A DNA stretch of 64,000 nt from Macropodus opercularis (Eukaryota > Chordata > Actinopteri > Anabantiformes > Osphronemidae). The notes below the pieces were generated by a model. It was given only the letters and a program-made list of their open reading frames with translations. It did not search any database and was not told the DNA's origin. Numbering within the stretch: position 1 is the stretch's first letter; each line of letters opens with the position of its first letter. The stretch covers positions 19,500,501-19,564,500 of the forward strand of contig CM061098.1 of NCBI GenBank assembly GCA_030770545.1, written 5' to 3'. Made by a program: the position numbers and the translations under genes. Positions 8,447 through 17,974 of the stretch are shown in pieces.

Positions 8447-10324
8447 TTGTTGGGGGAAATCCTCTGGTTCCCACACAGGAAACTGACCCCCTGGTGCAAG
8501 ACTGGCGTGAGGTGCAACATGTGATCCTCTATTTGGTAGACCTCTTCCACGCTGTCCTCGTCCCCTCGGACCAGGTCCCATGTTTGCATGAGTCATGGGA
8601 CATTCTCTGGCGAAATGCCCCGGCTGACCGCAGCAGTAGCATATCCACTCCCCCGACATGCCCCTTCCCCTCCCGGATCCCCGTCCCAGATAGCCACGGC
8701 CCCCCCTGGGTTGACCCCTACCGTACTGCTGTGGGTAATATGAGCCTTGTGTATTGGATGGCCCGTGTCCATACTGAGGGTGGCCTGGAACCCAGAATGG
8801 AGAGGGCAATAAATCTGGGTTATCAGGAACCTGTGTAGCCTGTTGCAACATCTGTTTTTCTACCTTATCTTTCTTCTTAACATCATTAGTCTCTTGTCTT
8901 ACCTTCTGTAACTGTAACCTAAGCAGCTGTTTTTTCAATTCCTCCATTTCTGAACCTTCCTCTTCCTCTTTCTGCTGTGCCTTATGTAAATGGTGCAACA
9001 GGTGGCGTTCCCACGTCTCAGTGGAACCTCCCGGTGCATCTGGATTATCTTCCATGCTTTGTCTTACTTCTTTTGACACTCCCTTTAACACTGCTCGCCT
9101 GAACAACTCCTCTTGCATTTGAGTGGAGTGTGGGTGCACCCCCGTAGCATCAACCCATTCTGTTTTACACCTATGTAAAAAAGTGGCCGGTTTCTCCCCC
9201 TTCTTAGTTGTACACGTGATCTGATGTGTCTGGCCTCTAGGGGCCGGGAAACGTTCTCTCATAGCTCTACCCACATTTGTGGCCCACTGGTCAAATGGCT
9301 CACTATCATCTACCATCAACAGTCCTGCTCTTGCCTCTATTTGTTCTACTTCCCAGGTGGACATAATCTGCCCCATCAGGGCCCTCCAATCACCTACTCC
9401 CAGTCTCTGGCCCATGGTCAACTGCTCCAACTTGCTCAACCACCTTCCCCCACCCTCTGTGGGATGTGGAAGTTTCTCTAAAATTGCTGTCATGTCCCCA
9501 AACTGCCATGGTTTATATTGGATTCTGCCCCCTTTTGAAAGCAAGGGGTATTGGTGATGTATGTACTCACCACCTGGTGCTGAATTACGTCTAGGTCTAA
9601 GGTCATATCTATGGGACACGGGTGGCTCATCGGTGTGTGTTGTCAGTTTTCCCTTAATGGTGACGTCAATCCCTGCTTGACTCCTCCTTTCACTCTCCTC
9701 TTGTCTCCTACTTTCCCTTCTTCTCCTGTTTCTAAAAGCTTCCTCTCCTTCTTCGTCACTTTGCATGCTTCTACTTTCTCCTTCTAACTCTATCCCTGAC
9801 TTCCATCCTATTGCCTGTTCCTCCTTCCTCATCTCTTTTCTCTTGATTAATTCCTGATCTTGCTGCTGAGCTGCAGCAAGCACACGCATCGTTTCCCTAG
9901 TTTCGTTATCTCTGCTCCAATCTACTCCACTGGCTCCTCCACTGTCCTGCTGCTCCTCTACATCTAACTGACCTCCCTTCACATTCCACAGAGGCATCTG
10001 TTTATACGGTGGGGGCAGCGTAGTAAGTGCAGATGTGTGCTTTAAATCAGGATAGATGTTTACATATGTCGGTGGTCGTGTCTGCCCTACTGTGGTGTGT
10101 GGTGTTAACTCTGTCTCCTGTTTTTTCACTGAACTATCAGTGAGTTCCTGTTGTTTGTCTTTCCCTATTTTTGCAATAATTTTAGTTCCCCATGCTGCCA
10201 ATGCCATATTGTGCACTATACGCCTATTTTCCTCTTTTTGTTCTAATTCTGTTTTCCACTTTCTCTTCACGATTAAACCTTTTACTTCTTCTTTGTTCTT
10301 TTGTTGCCTGTAATGCAGCCACAT
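8444..10324 (-). CDS. gag: ERV Gag polyprotein, main part
   Basis: The frame has 626 codons. The N-terminal half is charged and includes a PPPY late-domain motif (ESCRT recruitment). A capsid-like region follows in the middle. A Lys/Glu-rich coiled-coil segment precedes a Gly/Arg/Gln-rich nucleocapsid with one CX2CX4HX4C zinc knuckle at about residues 562-575. Known role is particle assembly and genome packaging. It ends in UGA at 8444-8446, and pro continues in the same phase. The Met at 10324 is not a credible start, because the likely initiator at 10550 lies in another phase and the two frames overlap at 10224-10324. Confidence 0.9.
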   Translation of the reverse strand: MWLHYRQQKNKEEVKGLIVKRKWKTELEQKEENRRIVHNMALAAWGTKIIAKIGKDKQQELTDSSVKKQETELTPHTTVGQTRPPTYVNIYPDLKHTSALTTLPPPYKQMPLWNVKGGQLDVEEQQDSGGASGVDWSRDNETRETMRVLAAAQQQDQELIKRKEMRKEEQAIGWKSGIELEGESRSMQSDEEGEEAFRNRRRRESRRQEESERRSQAGIDVTIKGKLTTHTDEPPVSHRYDLRPRRNSAPGGEYIHHQYPLLSKGGRIQYKPWQFGDMTAILEKLPHPTEGGGRWLSKLEQLTMGQRLGVGDWRALMGQIMSTWEVEQIEARAGLLMVDDSEPFDQWATNVGRAMRERFPAPRGQTHQITCTTKKGEKPATFLHRCKTEWVDATGVHPHSTQMQEELFRRAVLKGVSKEVRQSMEDNPDAPGGSTETWERHLLHHLHKAQQKEEEEGSEMEELKKQLLRLQLQKVRQETNDVKKKDKVEKQMLQQATQVPDNPDLLPSPFWVPGHPQYGHGPSNTQGSYYPQQYGRGQPRGGRGYLGRGSGRGRGMSGEWICYCCGQPGHFARECPMTHANMGPGPRGRGQRGRGLPNRGSHVAPHASLAPGGQFPVWEPEDFPQQ

Positions 10325-10550
10325 CCTCCCTGGCTAAAACTTCTGCTAGATCTCCTCTGTCCTCATCTTTCCAAACTCCCTTCTTTTTTAATTCTTCATA
10401 TTTACCATCATAAATTTTTCTTTGTCGATCTCGATCTTTCTTTTCAAAACCACTTATCAACTGTTCACGAGCTTTTTTCCACTGATTCAACATTGTCAGT
10501 GGCCTGCAGCCGCCTTCATCAACACCCTCTAGATCAAATTCACTCTCCAT
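10224..10550 (-). CDS. gag: ERV Gag N-terminal fragment
   Basis: This frame of 108 codons starts at the first plausible gag ATG after the leader and is rich in Lys, Glu and Arg. It overlaps the main gag frame by about 100 nt in another phase, so a small indel between about 10224 and 10324 separates the N-terminus from the rest. There is no clear N-myristoylation signal, since Met is followed by Glu. Confidence 0.65.
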   Translation of the reverse strand: MESEFDLEGVDEGGCRPLTMLNQWKKAREQLISGFEKKDRDRQRKIYDGKYEELKKKGVWKDEDRGDLAEVLAREDVAALQATKEQRRSKRFNREEKVENRIRTKRGK

Positions 10551-10603
10551 TTTTCTCCTCCTGAGATTTCACTTCTCTCACTCACAGGAGTGAGAAAGAA
10601 AAA

Positions 10604-10632
10604 ACAAACAAACAAACAAACAAGCAAACAAA
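10604..10632. repeat. (AAAC)n microsatellite in the ERV leader
   Basis: About six tandem AAAC units, one with a G substitution, lie between the gag start and the leader repeats. Confidence 0.85.
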
Positions 10633-10727
10633 ACACTTTGTTATCACCGTTAGATTTCCACTCTCTCACCGGTGACTTTTCAACTCTTCAACACATCAAC
10701 AACTATTCCACTAACTTGCAATATTTT

Positions 10728-11363
10728 AAGGGAGCACCAAATCCCTAGGGGTCCTACACCCGGAATCTTTCAGACACTGCCCCTTTTTTTTTTCTTTTTG
10801 TTATTAATTTGTGTCTGTAGCTTTCCAACTGGTGGCCGTAATTTTAGTTGTATCACAACAGAGGTTCACAACTCAGTCTTTTAAGGGAGCACCAAATCCC
10901 TAGGTTCTACCAAACCGGAATCTTTCAGACACTTCACCCTTTTTTTTTTTGTCTTTTAATTTTTAATTTGTGTCTGCAGTTTTCCAACTAGTGGCCGTAA
11001 TTTTAGTTGTATCACAACAGAGGTTCACAACTCAGTCTTTTAAGGGAGCACCAAATCCCTAGGTTCTACCAAACCGGAATCTTTCAGACACTTCACCCTT
11101 TTTTTTTTGTCTTTTAATTTTTAATTTGTGTCTGCAGTTTTCCAACTAGTGGCCGTAATTTTAGTTGTATCACAACAGAGGTTCACAACTCAGTCTTTTA
11201 AGGGAGCACCAAATCCCTAGGTTCCACCAAACCGGAATCTTTCAGACACTTCACCCTTTTTTTTGTCTTTTTGTTTTTAATTTGTGTCTGCAGTTTTCCA
11301 ACTAGTGGCCGTAATTTTAGTTGTATCACTACCACAACAGAGGTTCACAACTCAGTATTTTAA
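10728..11363 (-). repeat. Four tandem ~158-bp repeats in ERV 5' leader
   Basis: The block AAGGGAGCACCAAATCCCTA recurs at 10728, 10883, 11042 and 11200 (periods 155, 159 and 158), and a terminal partial block ends near 11363. Each unit has a T-run of about 8-11 and a conserved ACAGAGGTTCACAACTCAGT end. The array lies in the untranslated leader between primer site and gag, where packaging and translation-control signals normally sit. Confidence 0.92.
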
Positions 11364-11656
11364 TGTCCTTGTCAGGACATTATAGGCACCACACCCGTGA
11401 TTTCACTTCTCTTATCTTTTTTACTCTTTTACTTTTAACTTATCTCTTATCCTTTTTCTTTTTTAATTAATTATTATTCTTCAAATTTTAATTTACAGAA
11501 CTGGATTCCTATCCATGACACAGTTATTTTAGAGTTTCCAATATGCAGAAATTTGAAACTTAACAGGTTTTCTGCTTACCTTGTTTTAATCCTGGCCAGG
11601 CTACTGTGTCACAAACAGGTCCTCAGTTCTCGTTCCAAATCTGTCTCTCCTTCACC
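11364..11656 (-). other. Proximal ERV leader
   Basis: AT-rich untranslated leader with no long frame, between the primer site and the repeat array. A major splice donor is expected here, but I could not single one out. Confidence 0.6.
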
Positions 11657-11674
11657 ATCACGTCGGGGTCACCA
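11657..11674 (-). promoter_or_regulatory. Primer binding site, tRNA-Trp
   Basis: In the viral sense TGGTGACCCCGACGTGAT is an 18-nt perfect complement to the 3' end of vertebrate tRNA-Trp, the primer also used by avian sarcoma-leukosis viruses. It starts three bases after the 5' LTR. Confidence 0.95.
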
Positions 11675-11677
11675 AAT

Positions 11678-12227
11678 TGTTGAGCTGCTCTCCCAATCCC
11701 AGCTCTGCGCGTTCGTTGAATGATGAGGAGAAACGTCTGATAAAAATCAGTCTTACTTTTATTTCAAACTTGAAGAATAATAATGTACAGGCCTGGGTCA
11801 GTCTGTCCCTATACTATACAGCATATAGTCAGGGCACGAAGTCTGACTGACACTGTCTGTCCCTCGACCCACACTTTTATGCTGGACAGAGCGTCTTTCT
11901 GTGGTGTAACAGGATCCTGATTCCGTGGTCTGGTTTTCGTCTCCATGGCTGGTTTATTGGTGTCTTATCTTCTCCGTTGCTTTGTGGTCCCATAACCTAT
12001 GGATCCAAGCACATTCCTTCTGCAGACATTCACATGTTTCACTCCCTACTTATCTTATTTTCTGCCGTGTCTGGGTGCATCTGGTGTCTCTACTATTCTC
12101 TAAATCTGATGTGTGTGTTTCAAACTATACTTTAATACATTCGGCTTGTTCTGTTTTCTGCATGCATCCTACTATCTAAGCTTTCAACTACTATTTTAAC
12201 TACTACTTAACTATTTAGATTCCTACA
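11678..12227 (-). repeat. ERV 5' LTR (promoter copy)
   Basis: The LTR is 550 bp and is the upstream copy in viral orientation. A CATAAAAG TATA-like box lies at about 11874-11881 and an AATAAA signal is conserved near the inner end. It begins TGTAGGAATC in the viral sense. Confidence 0.95.
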
Positions 12228-12231
12228 GGAA
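12228..12231. repeat. Target-site duplication GGAA, right side of ERV
   Basis: Matches 1582-1585. The next bases, TCGACCACGG, continue the copy B sequence CCGACCACGG with one substitution. Confidence 0.92.
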
Positions 12232-13095
12232 TCGACCACGGCCTCCGCTTCTCCGGCAGAACGAACACGTCCAGACCAAGTCACGCAGTGAAGTCCACGA
12301 CACTCTCCGCAGACAGGAAGCGTTGCTATGGCGACGCTTTGTTAGGTTCAGGCCTCGTCCCCTGGTCTCTGGTCTGCACAAGTATAATGAGCTTGAACGA
12401 TGATCTGTTATTGTGGGACTGTGTTGGTACGTGAATAACGTTACGGTTCCTTATCATTACGCTGTGTGATACTCCTAGAAAGTAAACACGTAAATGGCTG
12501 CAGCCGCTTCACAGGCGTCACACGTTAGATTCCCTGTCACACGCTGCTGTTCCTGTGACGCAGCCAGAGCTGAATTAATTGGGTTTAGTTACTGTAAGTT
12601 AATGGTACGAACTGGAGTTTGGGGAGCGAACGTGACGTCCACCTGCGCCAGAGGAAACACACGACAGCACAACGTTAGGAGCAGGTGGGAGCAAGGCCGT
12701 CAAAAGGGGAAAAGCAGGCTTCGATTCATTAAAGTCCCCAGAGTCAACGTCGCGTTACAGCACAACGACCCCTTAAAACACACGATGGCCAACATCTCAG
12801 AGAACAGCAGCATGTTCCACTAACACTGACTACAGAGGCTGAGTGGAAGGTGCTCATGTTCCCCAGCCTGACGTATTGAACACGAGGTCACAGGTCAAAC
12901 AACGCGCGACACCGAGGAGAAACGTTCTCACCGAGGTTTGCAAAGCAGCTGCTGCGCGAAACCTTCTGTGACACGTCAGCCTGCGTCCACCTAGAAAAGA
13001 CTGCATCCGTGTGTTTCTGCCATTAAACACGGACCCAATGTGAAGCTCTGCTTGTTCATCCTGATTATTGGATTTGAAATTGAAAACACAATGTT
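12232..13095. other. Duplicated host DNA, no recognised gene
   Basis: The segment holds a candidate RFX X-box at 12322-12335 and a TGACGTCC CRE-like site near 12630. A 109-codon frame at 12494-12823 is identical in copy B, but so is the surrounding DNA, so this gives no coding evidence. Confidence 0.5.
12322..12335 (+). promoter_or_regulatory. Candidate RFX X-box
   Basis: GTTGCTATGGCGAC matches the X-box pattern (GTNRCC/TNRGYAAC-like) except near the end, and lies within a near-palindrome flanked by AAGCGT and ACGCTT. It is conserved in copy B at 48613-48626. There is no clear gene start beside it. Confidence 0.35.
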
Positions 13096-13152
13096 TTCAT
13101 GGTGTCACTGACATTTGATTCCAAAATAAACTTTAGTATTGTGTCATTACAG

Positions 13153-13647
13153 ATGAGACAACGAGAAGAAAGGAAGATAGAAAAGATGGAGGTTATAGTT
13201 GAAGAGGAAGAGGACGAGGACAAGGCGGAGGTAAATGAGCCGGAGGTGGTAAAAGGTACAGTAAAGAGGGAGAAAAAGCAAAGAAAAAGAGAGGAAAAAG
13301 AGGAGAAAGAAAAAAGAAAAAGAGAGAAAAAGGAGGAGAAAGAACAAAGAAAAAGAGAGAAAGAGGAGGAGAAAGAGAAAAGAAAAAGGGAAAAAAGGGA
13401 AGAAAAGGAAAAAATAAAGAAGGAGAAAGAAGAAAGAAAAAGGGAGAAAGAGGAGGAGAAACTTAAAAAACAAGTTCAACAAATAATTGAAGAAGGGAGA
13501 ATAAAGTATAAAAAATGGGAGGAAAAAAAATATAAAAACTATGACTGGGAATGGGAACTGAAAAAAAGAAAAATATCCAAACCAGTTAGAAGGCAAAGGA
13601 TTTTTGGGGGCAAAGTATTTGTGGGGTGGTTGGGGCTAAGAATTTAA
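13153..13647 (+). CDS. Lys/Glu-rich coiled-coil exon-like frame, copy A
   Basis: The segment starts right after an acceptor-like TTACAG (13147-13152) and is open to 13647 with an upstream in-phase extension from 13099. The product is a highly charged KREKEEKEK-type helix followed by a less repetitive tail containing KYKNYDWEWELKK. Copy B keeps the same frame (49426-49836), and its tail is related but only about two-thirds identical in DNA, while flanks are near-identical. Low-complexity AG-rich DNA stays open by chance, so coding is uncertain. Open tails in both copies despite heavy divergence argue mildly for a real exon. I recognise no protein family. Confidence 0.35.
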   Translation: MRQREERKIEKMEVIVEEEEDEDKAEVNEPEVVKGTVKREKKQRKREEKEEKEKRKREKKEEKEQRKREKEEEKEKRKREKREEKEKIKKEKEERKREKEEEKLKKQVQQIIEEGRIKYKKWEEKKYKNYDWEWELKKRKISKPVRRQRIFGGKVFVGWLGLRI

Positions 13648-13654
13648 AAGGTAG

Positions 13655-13955
13655 GAGGAGAAAGAGAGGGAGGAGAAGAAAGAGAGAAAGGGTGAGAGAG
13701 GAGGAGGAGAAAGAGAGAAAGGGTGAGAGAGGAGGAGGAGAACGAGAGAAAGGGTGAGAGAGGAGGAGGAGAAAGAGAGAAAGGGTGAGAGAGGAGGAGG
13801 AGAAAGAGAGAAAGGGCGAGAGAGGAGGAGGAGAAAGAGAAGAAGAGAGAGAGAAAGGGTGAGAGAGGAGGAGGAGAAAGAGAGGGAGGAGGAGAAGAAA
13901 AAGAAAAGGTGAGAGAGGAGGAGGAGAAAGAAAGAAAAGGGAGGAGGAGGCACAA
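13655..13955 (+). repeat. 31-bp purine minisatellite with splice-donor motif, copy A
   Basis: Units of about 31 bp of the form GGTGAGAGAGGAGGAGGAGA plus an A/G spacer are repeated about seven times. Each has AG/GTGAGA-like sequence matching a 5' splice site. Copy B has roughly twice as many units. Confidence 0.88.
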
Positions 13956-14269
13956 AAAGAGTGGAAAGAATAACCAGAGGGGGAGTAGGAGGAGCACAGG
14001 AGTAGCCTGACAGCCTGGGCCACTCAATGTCAAAGTAAGACACTAATGGTTTGTACTGTAAATGTCTGTGGCAGCCACCTGACGACAACGTGACCAGCGG
14101 TGACGCCGCGACCGTGGTGTGTGTGGCGTTAAGGTCAAGGAGGTCGGCGGGTGTGTGTCTGTGTGGGAGGAGCGTGTGTGTGTGTGTGTTGGTACCAACC
14201 AGCTACAGCTGCGCTGTATGAGCGCACACTGAGCGTTGGACGCGAAGCTGCCGTCAGCAGCCACGACGA

Positions 14270-15300
14270 GCCTGGGACTGACGAGCCTCAGGAGACAGGA
14301 GTCGGCCACCAATCGTAGGGTCGGCGGTCAGCTCCCGGCTCCTCCGGACTTGATGGAAATGTCCACGTTACAGCAGTGCAGCGAGAACAAAAGACTAAAG
14401 GGGCTCATGTACCATTTAAAAATGTAAAATAGAAAAGTATCGCGTCCGTAAGTCGACTGAGTGACCACCGCTACCGGCCGGGTTTGGAAGGCTGCTTCGC
14501 CCACGACGGGTAAGATCCCACCTCAAACCCCGGGACGACCTAAGGCAGGCACAGTCACGATAACCTGGGAGGCTGTTTTCTCTGACGCGCCAGGCACATG
14601 CCCCCAAAACACGACGACACGGAGACGGTGGTGGGTAGGGCCGCCATCGCCTCTGTGCCAAGTGGCGTTCAAAGGAACGGGCAGAGTAGCGGGTGCGAGA
14701 ATCCAACAACAGCCTCTTAGCTGCTAGTGGTGCGTTAACATGGAAGGCTGGTTCGCCCGTGACGGTAAGATCCCACCTCAAACCCCGGGACGACCTAAGG
14801 CACAGTCACGATTGTTTGAAGTCACTTACGAGCCTCAGGAGACAGGAGTCGTCCACCAATCGTAGGGTCGGCGGTTCGACTCCCGGCTCCTCTGGATTTG
14901 ATTGATGGTTGATGTGTCGTTCAGACGCTGGACTGACTATGAGTCCACTCAGTGACCTCCAGGTTTGGAAGGCTGGTTCGCCCATGACGGGTAACATTCG
15001 TAAACCGGGAGGCACAGTCACGATAACCTGGGAGGCTGTTTTCTAGGGTGCATGCTCCCAAAACATGACAAGTCAGGACTAACGAGCCTCAGGAGACAGG
15101 AGTCGGCCACCAATCGTAGGGTCGGCGGTTCGATTCCCGGCTCCTCTGGACTGAAGGCTGACAGTTGTTCCCAGTGTATGAATGTATCTCAAAGTGCTGC
15201 ATGAGTCCACTCAGTGACCTCCAGGTTTGGAAGGCTGGTTCGCCCATGACGGGTAACATTGTTTAACCCGGAGGCACAGTCACGATAACCTGTGAGGCGG
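14270..15300 (+). repeat. Tandem units with tRNA-SINE-like segment, copy A
   Basis: Three units contain the block from GAGCCTCAGGAGACAGGAGT through CACCAATCGTAGGGTCGGCG to a B-box-like GGTTCGAYTCCCGGCTCCT (near 14280, 14829 and 15079). The first has a damaged B box. Between them recur blocks containing GGTTTGGAAGGCTGGTTCGC and GGCACAGTCACGATAACCTG. The tRNA-like part resembles the head of a fish tRNA-derived SINE. Tandem amplification of such heads is unusual. Copy B has one more unit. Confidence 0.75.
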
Positions 15301-15504
15301 TTGTGTCACACCAGGCACGTGCCCCCCAGCCCAGCCTGCTCCCCCAGCCTCCTCCATCAGAGTGACTGTGCTGCTGTGTTTGGTAGTTTGGTGTCATCAG
15401 GTGGTCGCCTTGTGCATTTATAGAAGAAACCTTTAACTGGTATAAGGCTGCTCCTAAATGAATTTATTGAACTCAAGTTAAGCTGTGATGTGTCCAGTCC
15501 AGAC

Positions 15505-15840
15505 AGCAACAAGGAGCCGGGTTCGATTCCCGGGTGGCCCAGGTGCTTTTCTGTGAGGAGTTTGCATGTTCTCCTCGTGTCGGTTTCCTCCCACAGTCCA
15601 AAGACATGCAGTCATTTAACTGGAGACTCTAAACTGTGACTGTTTGTTCCTCTCTGCCTGTAAGTGGTTCTGTGATGGACTGGCGACCTGTCCAGGCTAA
15701 ACCCTGCCGCTCGCCCACATAGAAAGTTAGAAAGGTGCTTTATTCAAGCCACAGCACAGCGTCCAGCAGGAACCAGTGACAGCTGGGACAGGCTCCAGCA
15801 GCCGCCACCCTTAAAGCGGGTGAGCGGCTGAAGATGAGTG
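15505..15840 (+). mobile_element. V-SINE-type element, interrupted
   Basis: The tRNA-like B box GGTTCGATTCC is followed by the core GAGTTTGCATGTTCTCC, the TTTCCTCCCACAGTCCAAAG block and the GATGGACTGGCGACCTGTCC tail region, all hallmarks of fish V-SINEs. The tail resumes at CAGTGACAGCTGGGACAGGC after an extra segment of about 50 bp (15717-15770) that does not belong to the usual consensus. The 5' half of the tRNA head is missing. Confidence 0.82.
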
Positions 15841-16249
15841 CCCCCTTCCTCCCTCCACGCTTACAGCCCCCGCCTCAGCACCCACTTCACTCTCCAGGTG
15901 AGTGACCTCTGCTGATCCGTCCACCCCTTCAGGGAGGCGGCGGCTCATCGGGACGTTACCTGTGTTGTTCGAGTCACGGGAGTCACGGCGTGAACGTAAA
16001 GGTGTCGAGGTTCCTGGGGTGAGTTGTACTGACTGTAGCCTACACGAGTGGAGGCCAGGGGTGGGTGGACCTCTCTGTTTGGTAGGTCTGTTTGGTCCAG
16101 AAGAGTCTGGTTGTTAGTGGAGAGGCTGTAGGTGAAGGTTTCTCAAGCCACGTTAGGTCACATGTACGAAGTTTGTACCGAAATATGGAGAGATGCTAAA
16201 TGTCAGTCTCCATGATTGTATCATAGCTTAGTAGTGTTAGGCTGTGTTA
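15841..16249. other. No recognised feature
   Basis: Duplicated non-repetitive DNA between the SINE and the AT-rich minisatellite. Only short chance frames are seen. Confidence 0.5.
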
Positions 16250-16556
16250 TATTGTTAGGATTCATTATGTTTATGTTAGTAGGTTATGTTTATTTTAGTA
16301 GCTTGTTTATATTTGTGGTTGTTTATATTAGTGGGTTGTTTATATTAGTAGCTTGTTTATATTAGTGGGTTGTTTATATTAGTAGCTTGTTTGTTTTAGT
16401 GGCTTGTTTATATTAGTGGGTTGTTTATGTTAGTAGCTTGTTTGTGTTAGTGTGTTGTTTATATTAGTAGGTTATGTTTATATTAGTGGGTGTTTATATT
16501 AGTAGCTTGTTTGTGTTAGTGGGTTGTTTTTATTGGTAGGTTGTGTTTGTTGGTTA
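16250..16556. repeat. AT-rich minisatellite GTTTATATTAGTRG
   Basis: Irregular tandem units of about 16-18 bp built from TTGTTTATATTAGTGGG and TAGCTTGTTTRTRTTAGT. Copy B at 52850-53095 has different unit order and number. Confidence 0.88.
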
Positions 16557-17974
16557 CCAAACAGAGACGTCAAAGACTAAATTCCAAATTCATATCTACA
16601 TTTCACTATACCTACGTATTTATTTATTTACCTTGCAATTTCCAAATTAACTTTTATTTTCCGTCATTCACACCTGGATCTGATACACAACGTAGAAGAC
16701 GGCACCTTTGTCTGAACCCACACGCTTCAACTACAGTATAGCAGTAATACACCCACTAGACTGAAGTGAACAGAATATGAACACGTGCACTAATACAGTA
16801 ACTGCATTCAGCCTGTGGCTTCACCAAACGTTAGCTGTGTTTGCTTGTGATGCTTTTCCAGGTTTGACCGTAACCTCTAGCAGTTGCTCCCTTTATGTGT
16901 TAATTGTTTGAAGGTCTAACAAACCTGTCAGTCACATGTTGCAGCACATTTACTCACACAAAACACGGGTGGGTTCTGACAGAACGTGCTCTCTGCTAAG
17001 TTCTGCATCAGACTCAGATGTAAATATCTGGAAGTATGATTAAAAGCAGAATCGTGACCTGGTAGCTGTGAATGGGCTCCATTGGTTAATGAGGTAATGA
17101 ACTGAGTTGGATGAAGGATTTTGCTTCGCTGGTTCGTGGGCCTGCCACCTGCAGTGCAGTCCTTACACTCTGCCTGGGCTACAGAACACCTGTTCACACC
17201 GGACTCAACATCAAACGTCACCACGAGGCACCTGAAAACCTCAGACGGAGGTCAGGGTTCGGCCTTTGGGTTGCGTCGCTGGGCGCAGCCACGCTCGTAT
17301 GGGCACCACAGTGAAAAGGGGGTCTGGGCCGTCATGTTAGCGCCACCCGGTGGTCGCTGGGAGCTGCCTCCGGGAGAGGCCATGGAGGAGGACTGTTGGT
17401 CGGCCTCGACAAAACAGACGCCGGGACGGAGACGCTCACGGGTGGAGTCACTGAATTACATTGTTTGGTTAAATACTGATCAGCAGTTTGACTGACTCAT
17501 CCACACGAGTCAAACAATAACTTCACTTTATGACAAGCCATGATTTCATTTGACAAAAACATTTGCCGTTGCTCCAAAGTGTAAAGCTTAGTTGGGAGCA
17601 AGTCGTTTTCAATTTCTCACTATGGTTAAGACATAGTGTCTTTACTCCAATCACTGTGTGCATCTCCATAATTCAAAACACAGTGTTTGCCGTCTATGAT
17701 TATTACCCACAGTGCTTAGCAAACGCTGCCCCTCAGCTCGCTGCACAAATACCAGTTGTAATGAACTGACTTAGTTCCTGTTTGTATTCAGAGTCATTTC
17801 ATCCAGGAACAGCACAGTAAGAACATTTCACTCACACTAATGTAGAAACACACATCAAGTGCATTGCACAGCAGTAGCATCTCTTTCAGTGCTTCACCTC
17901 CGAGTCCCTCGTTTCTGGGAGAGTCTGCGTCAGGGTTGAGGCGGAGGAGAGTTCGGCCAATAGTCCAACCTCAG
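16557..17974. other. Duplicated host DNA, no recognised gene
   Basis: A stretch of 1.4 kb without a convincing gene or repeat family. Short frames such as 17121-17495 are also open in copy B but show no known domain. Confidence 0.45.

Larger units (their letters stand above)
1586..12227 (-). mobile_element. Endogenous retrovirus, class I (gamma/epsilon-like), 10.6 kb
   Basis: This is a full-length provirus read on the minus strand, with order 5' LTR, tRNA-Trp primer site, repeated leader, gag, pro, 2H-like domain, RT, RNase H, integrase, env, polypurine tract, 3' LTR. It is bounded by TG...CA termini and a 4-bp target duplication, and copy B holds the empty site. The 4-bp duplication, gag-stop-pro in one frame, a single CCHC knuckle and an Env with CXXC and CX6CC motifs place it with gamma/epsilon-like class I elements (family knowledge). 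Near-identical LTRs indicate a recent insertion. Frame breaks in gag, pro and pol suggest this copy cannot replicate by itself, unless they are base-calling errors. env is open throughout. Confidence 0.97.

Noticed and set aside
8299..8838. 179-codon plus-strand frame over gag/pro
   Set aside because: Antisense shadow of the gag and pro genes.
12494..12823. 109-codon frame conserved between copies
   Set aside because: DNA is identical between copies here, so conservation is uninformative, and no domain is recognised.
13586..14088. Minus-strand Ser/Leu/Phe-rich frames resembling membrane proteins
   Set aside because: They are the reverse of the purine minisatellite; apparent hydrophobicity comes from CTT/TCC codons.
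14829..14893. tRNA gene
   Set aside because: Only a B-box-like 3' half is convincing, with no proper acceptor stem or A box; it fits a SINE head.
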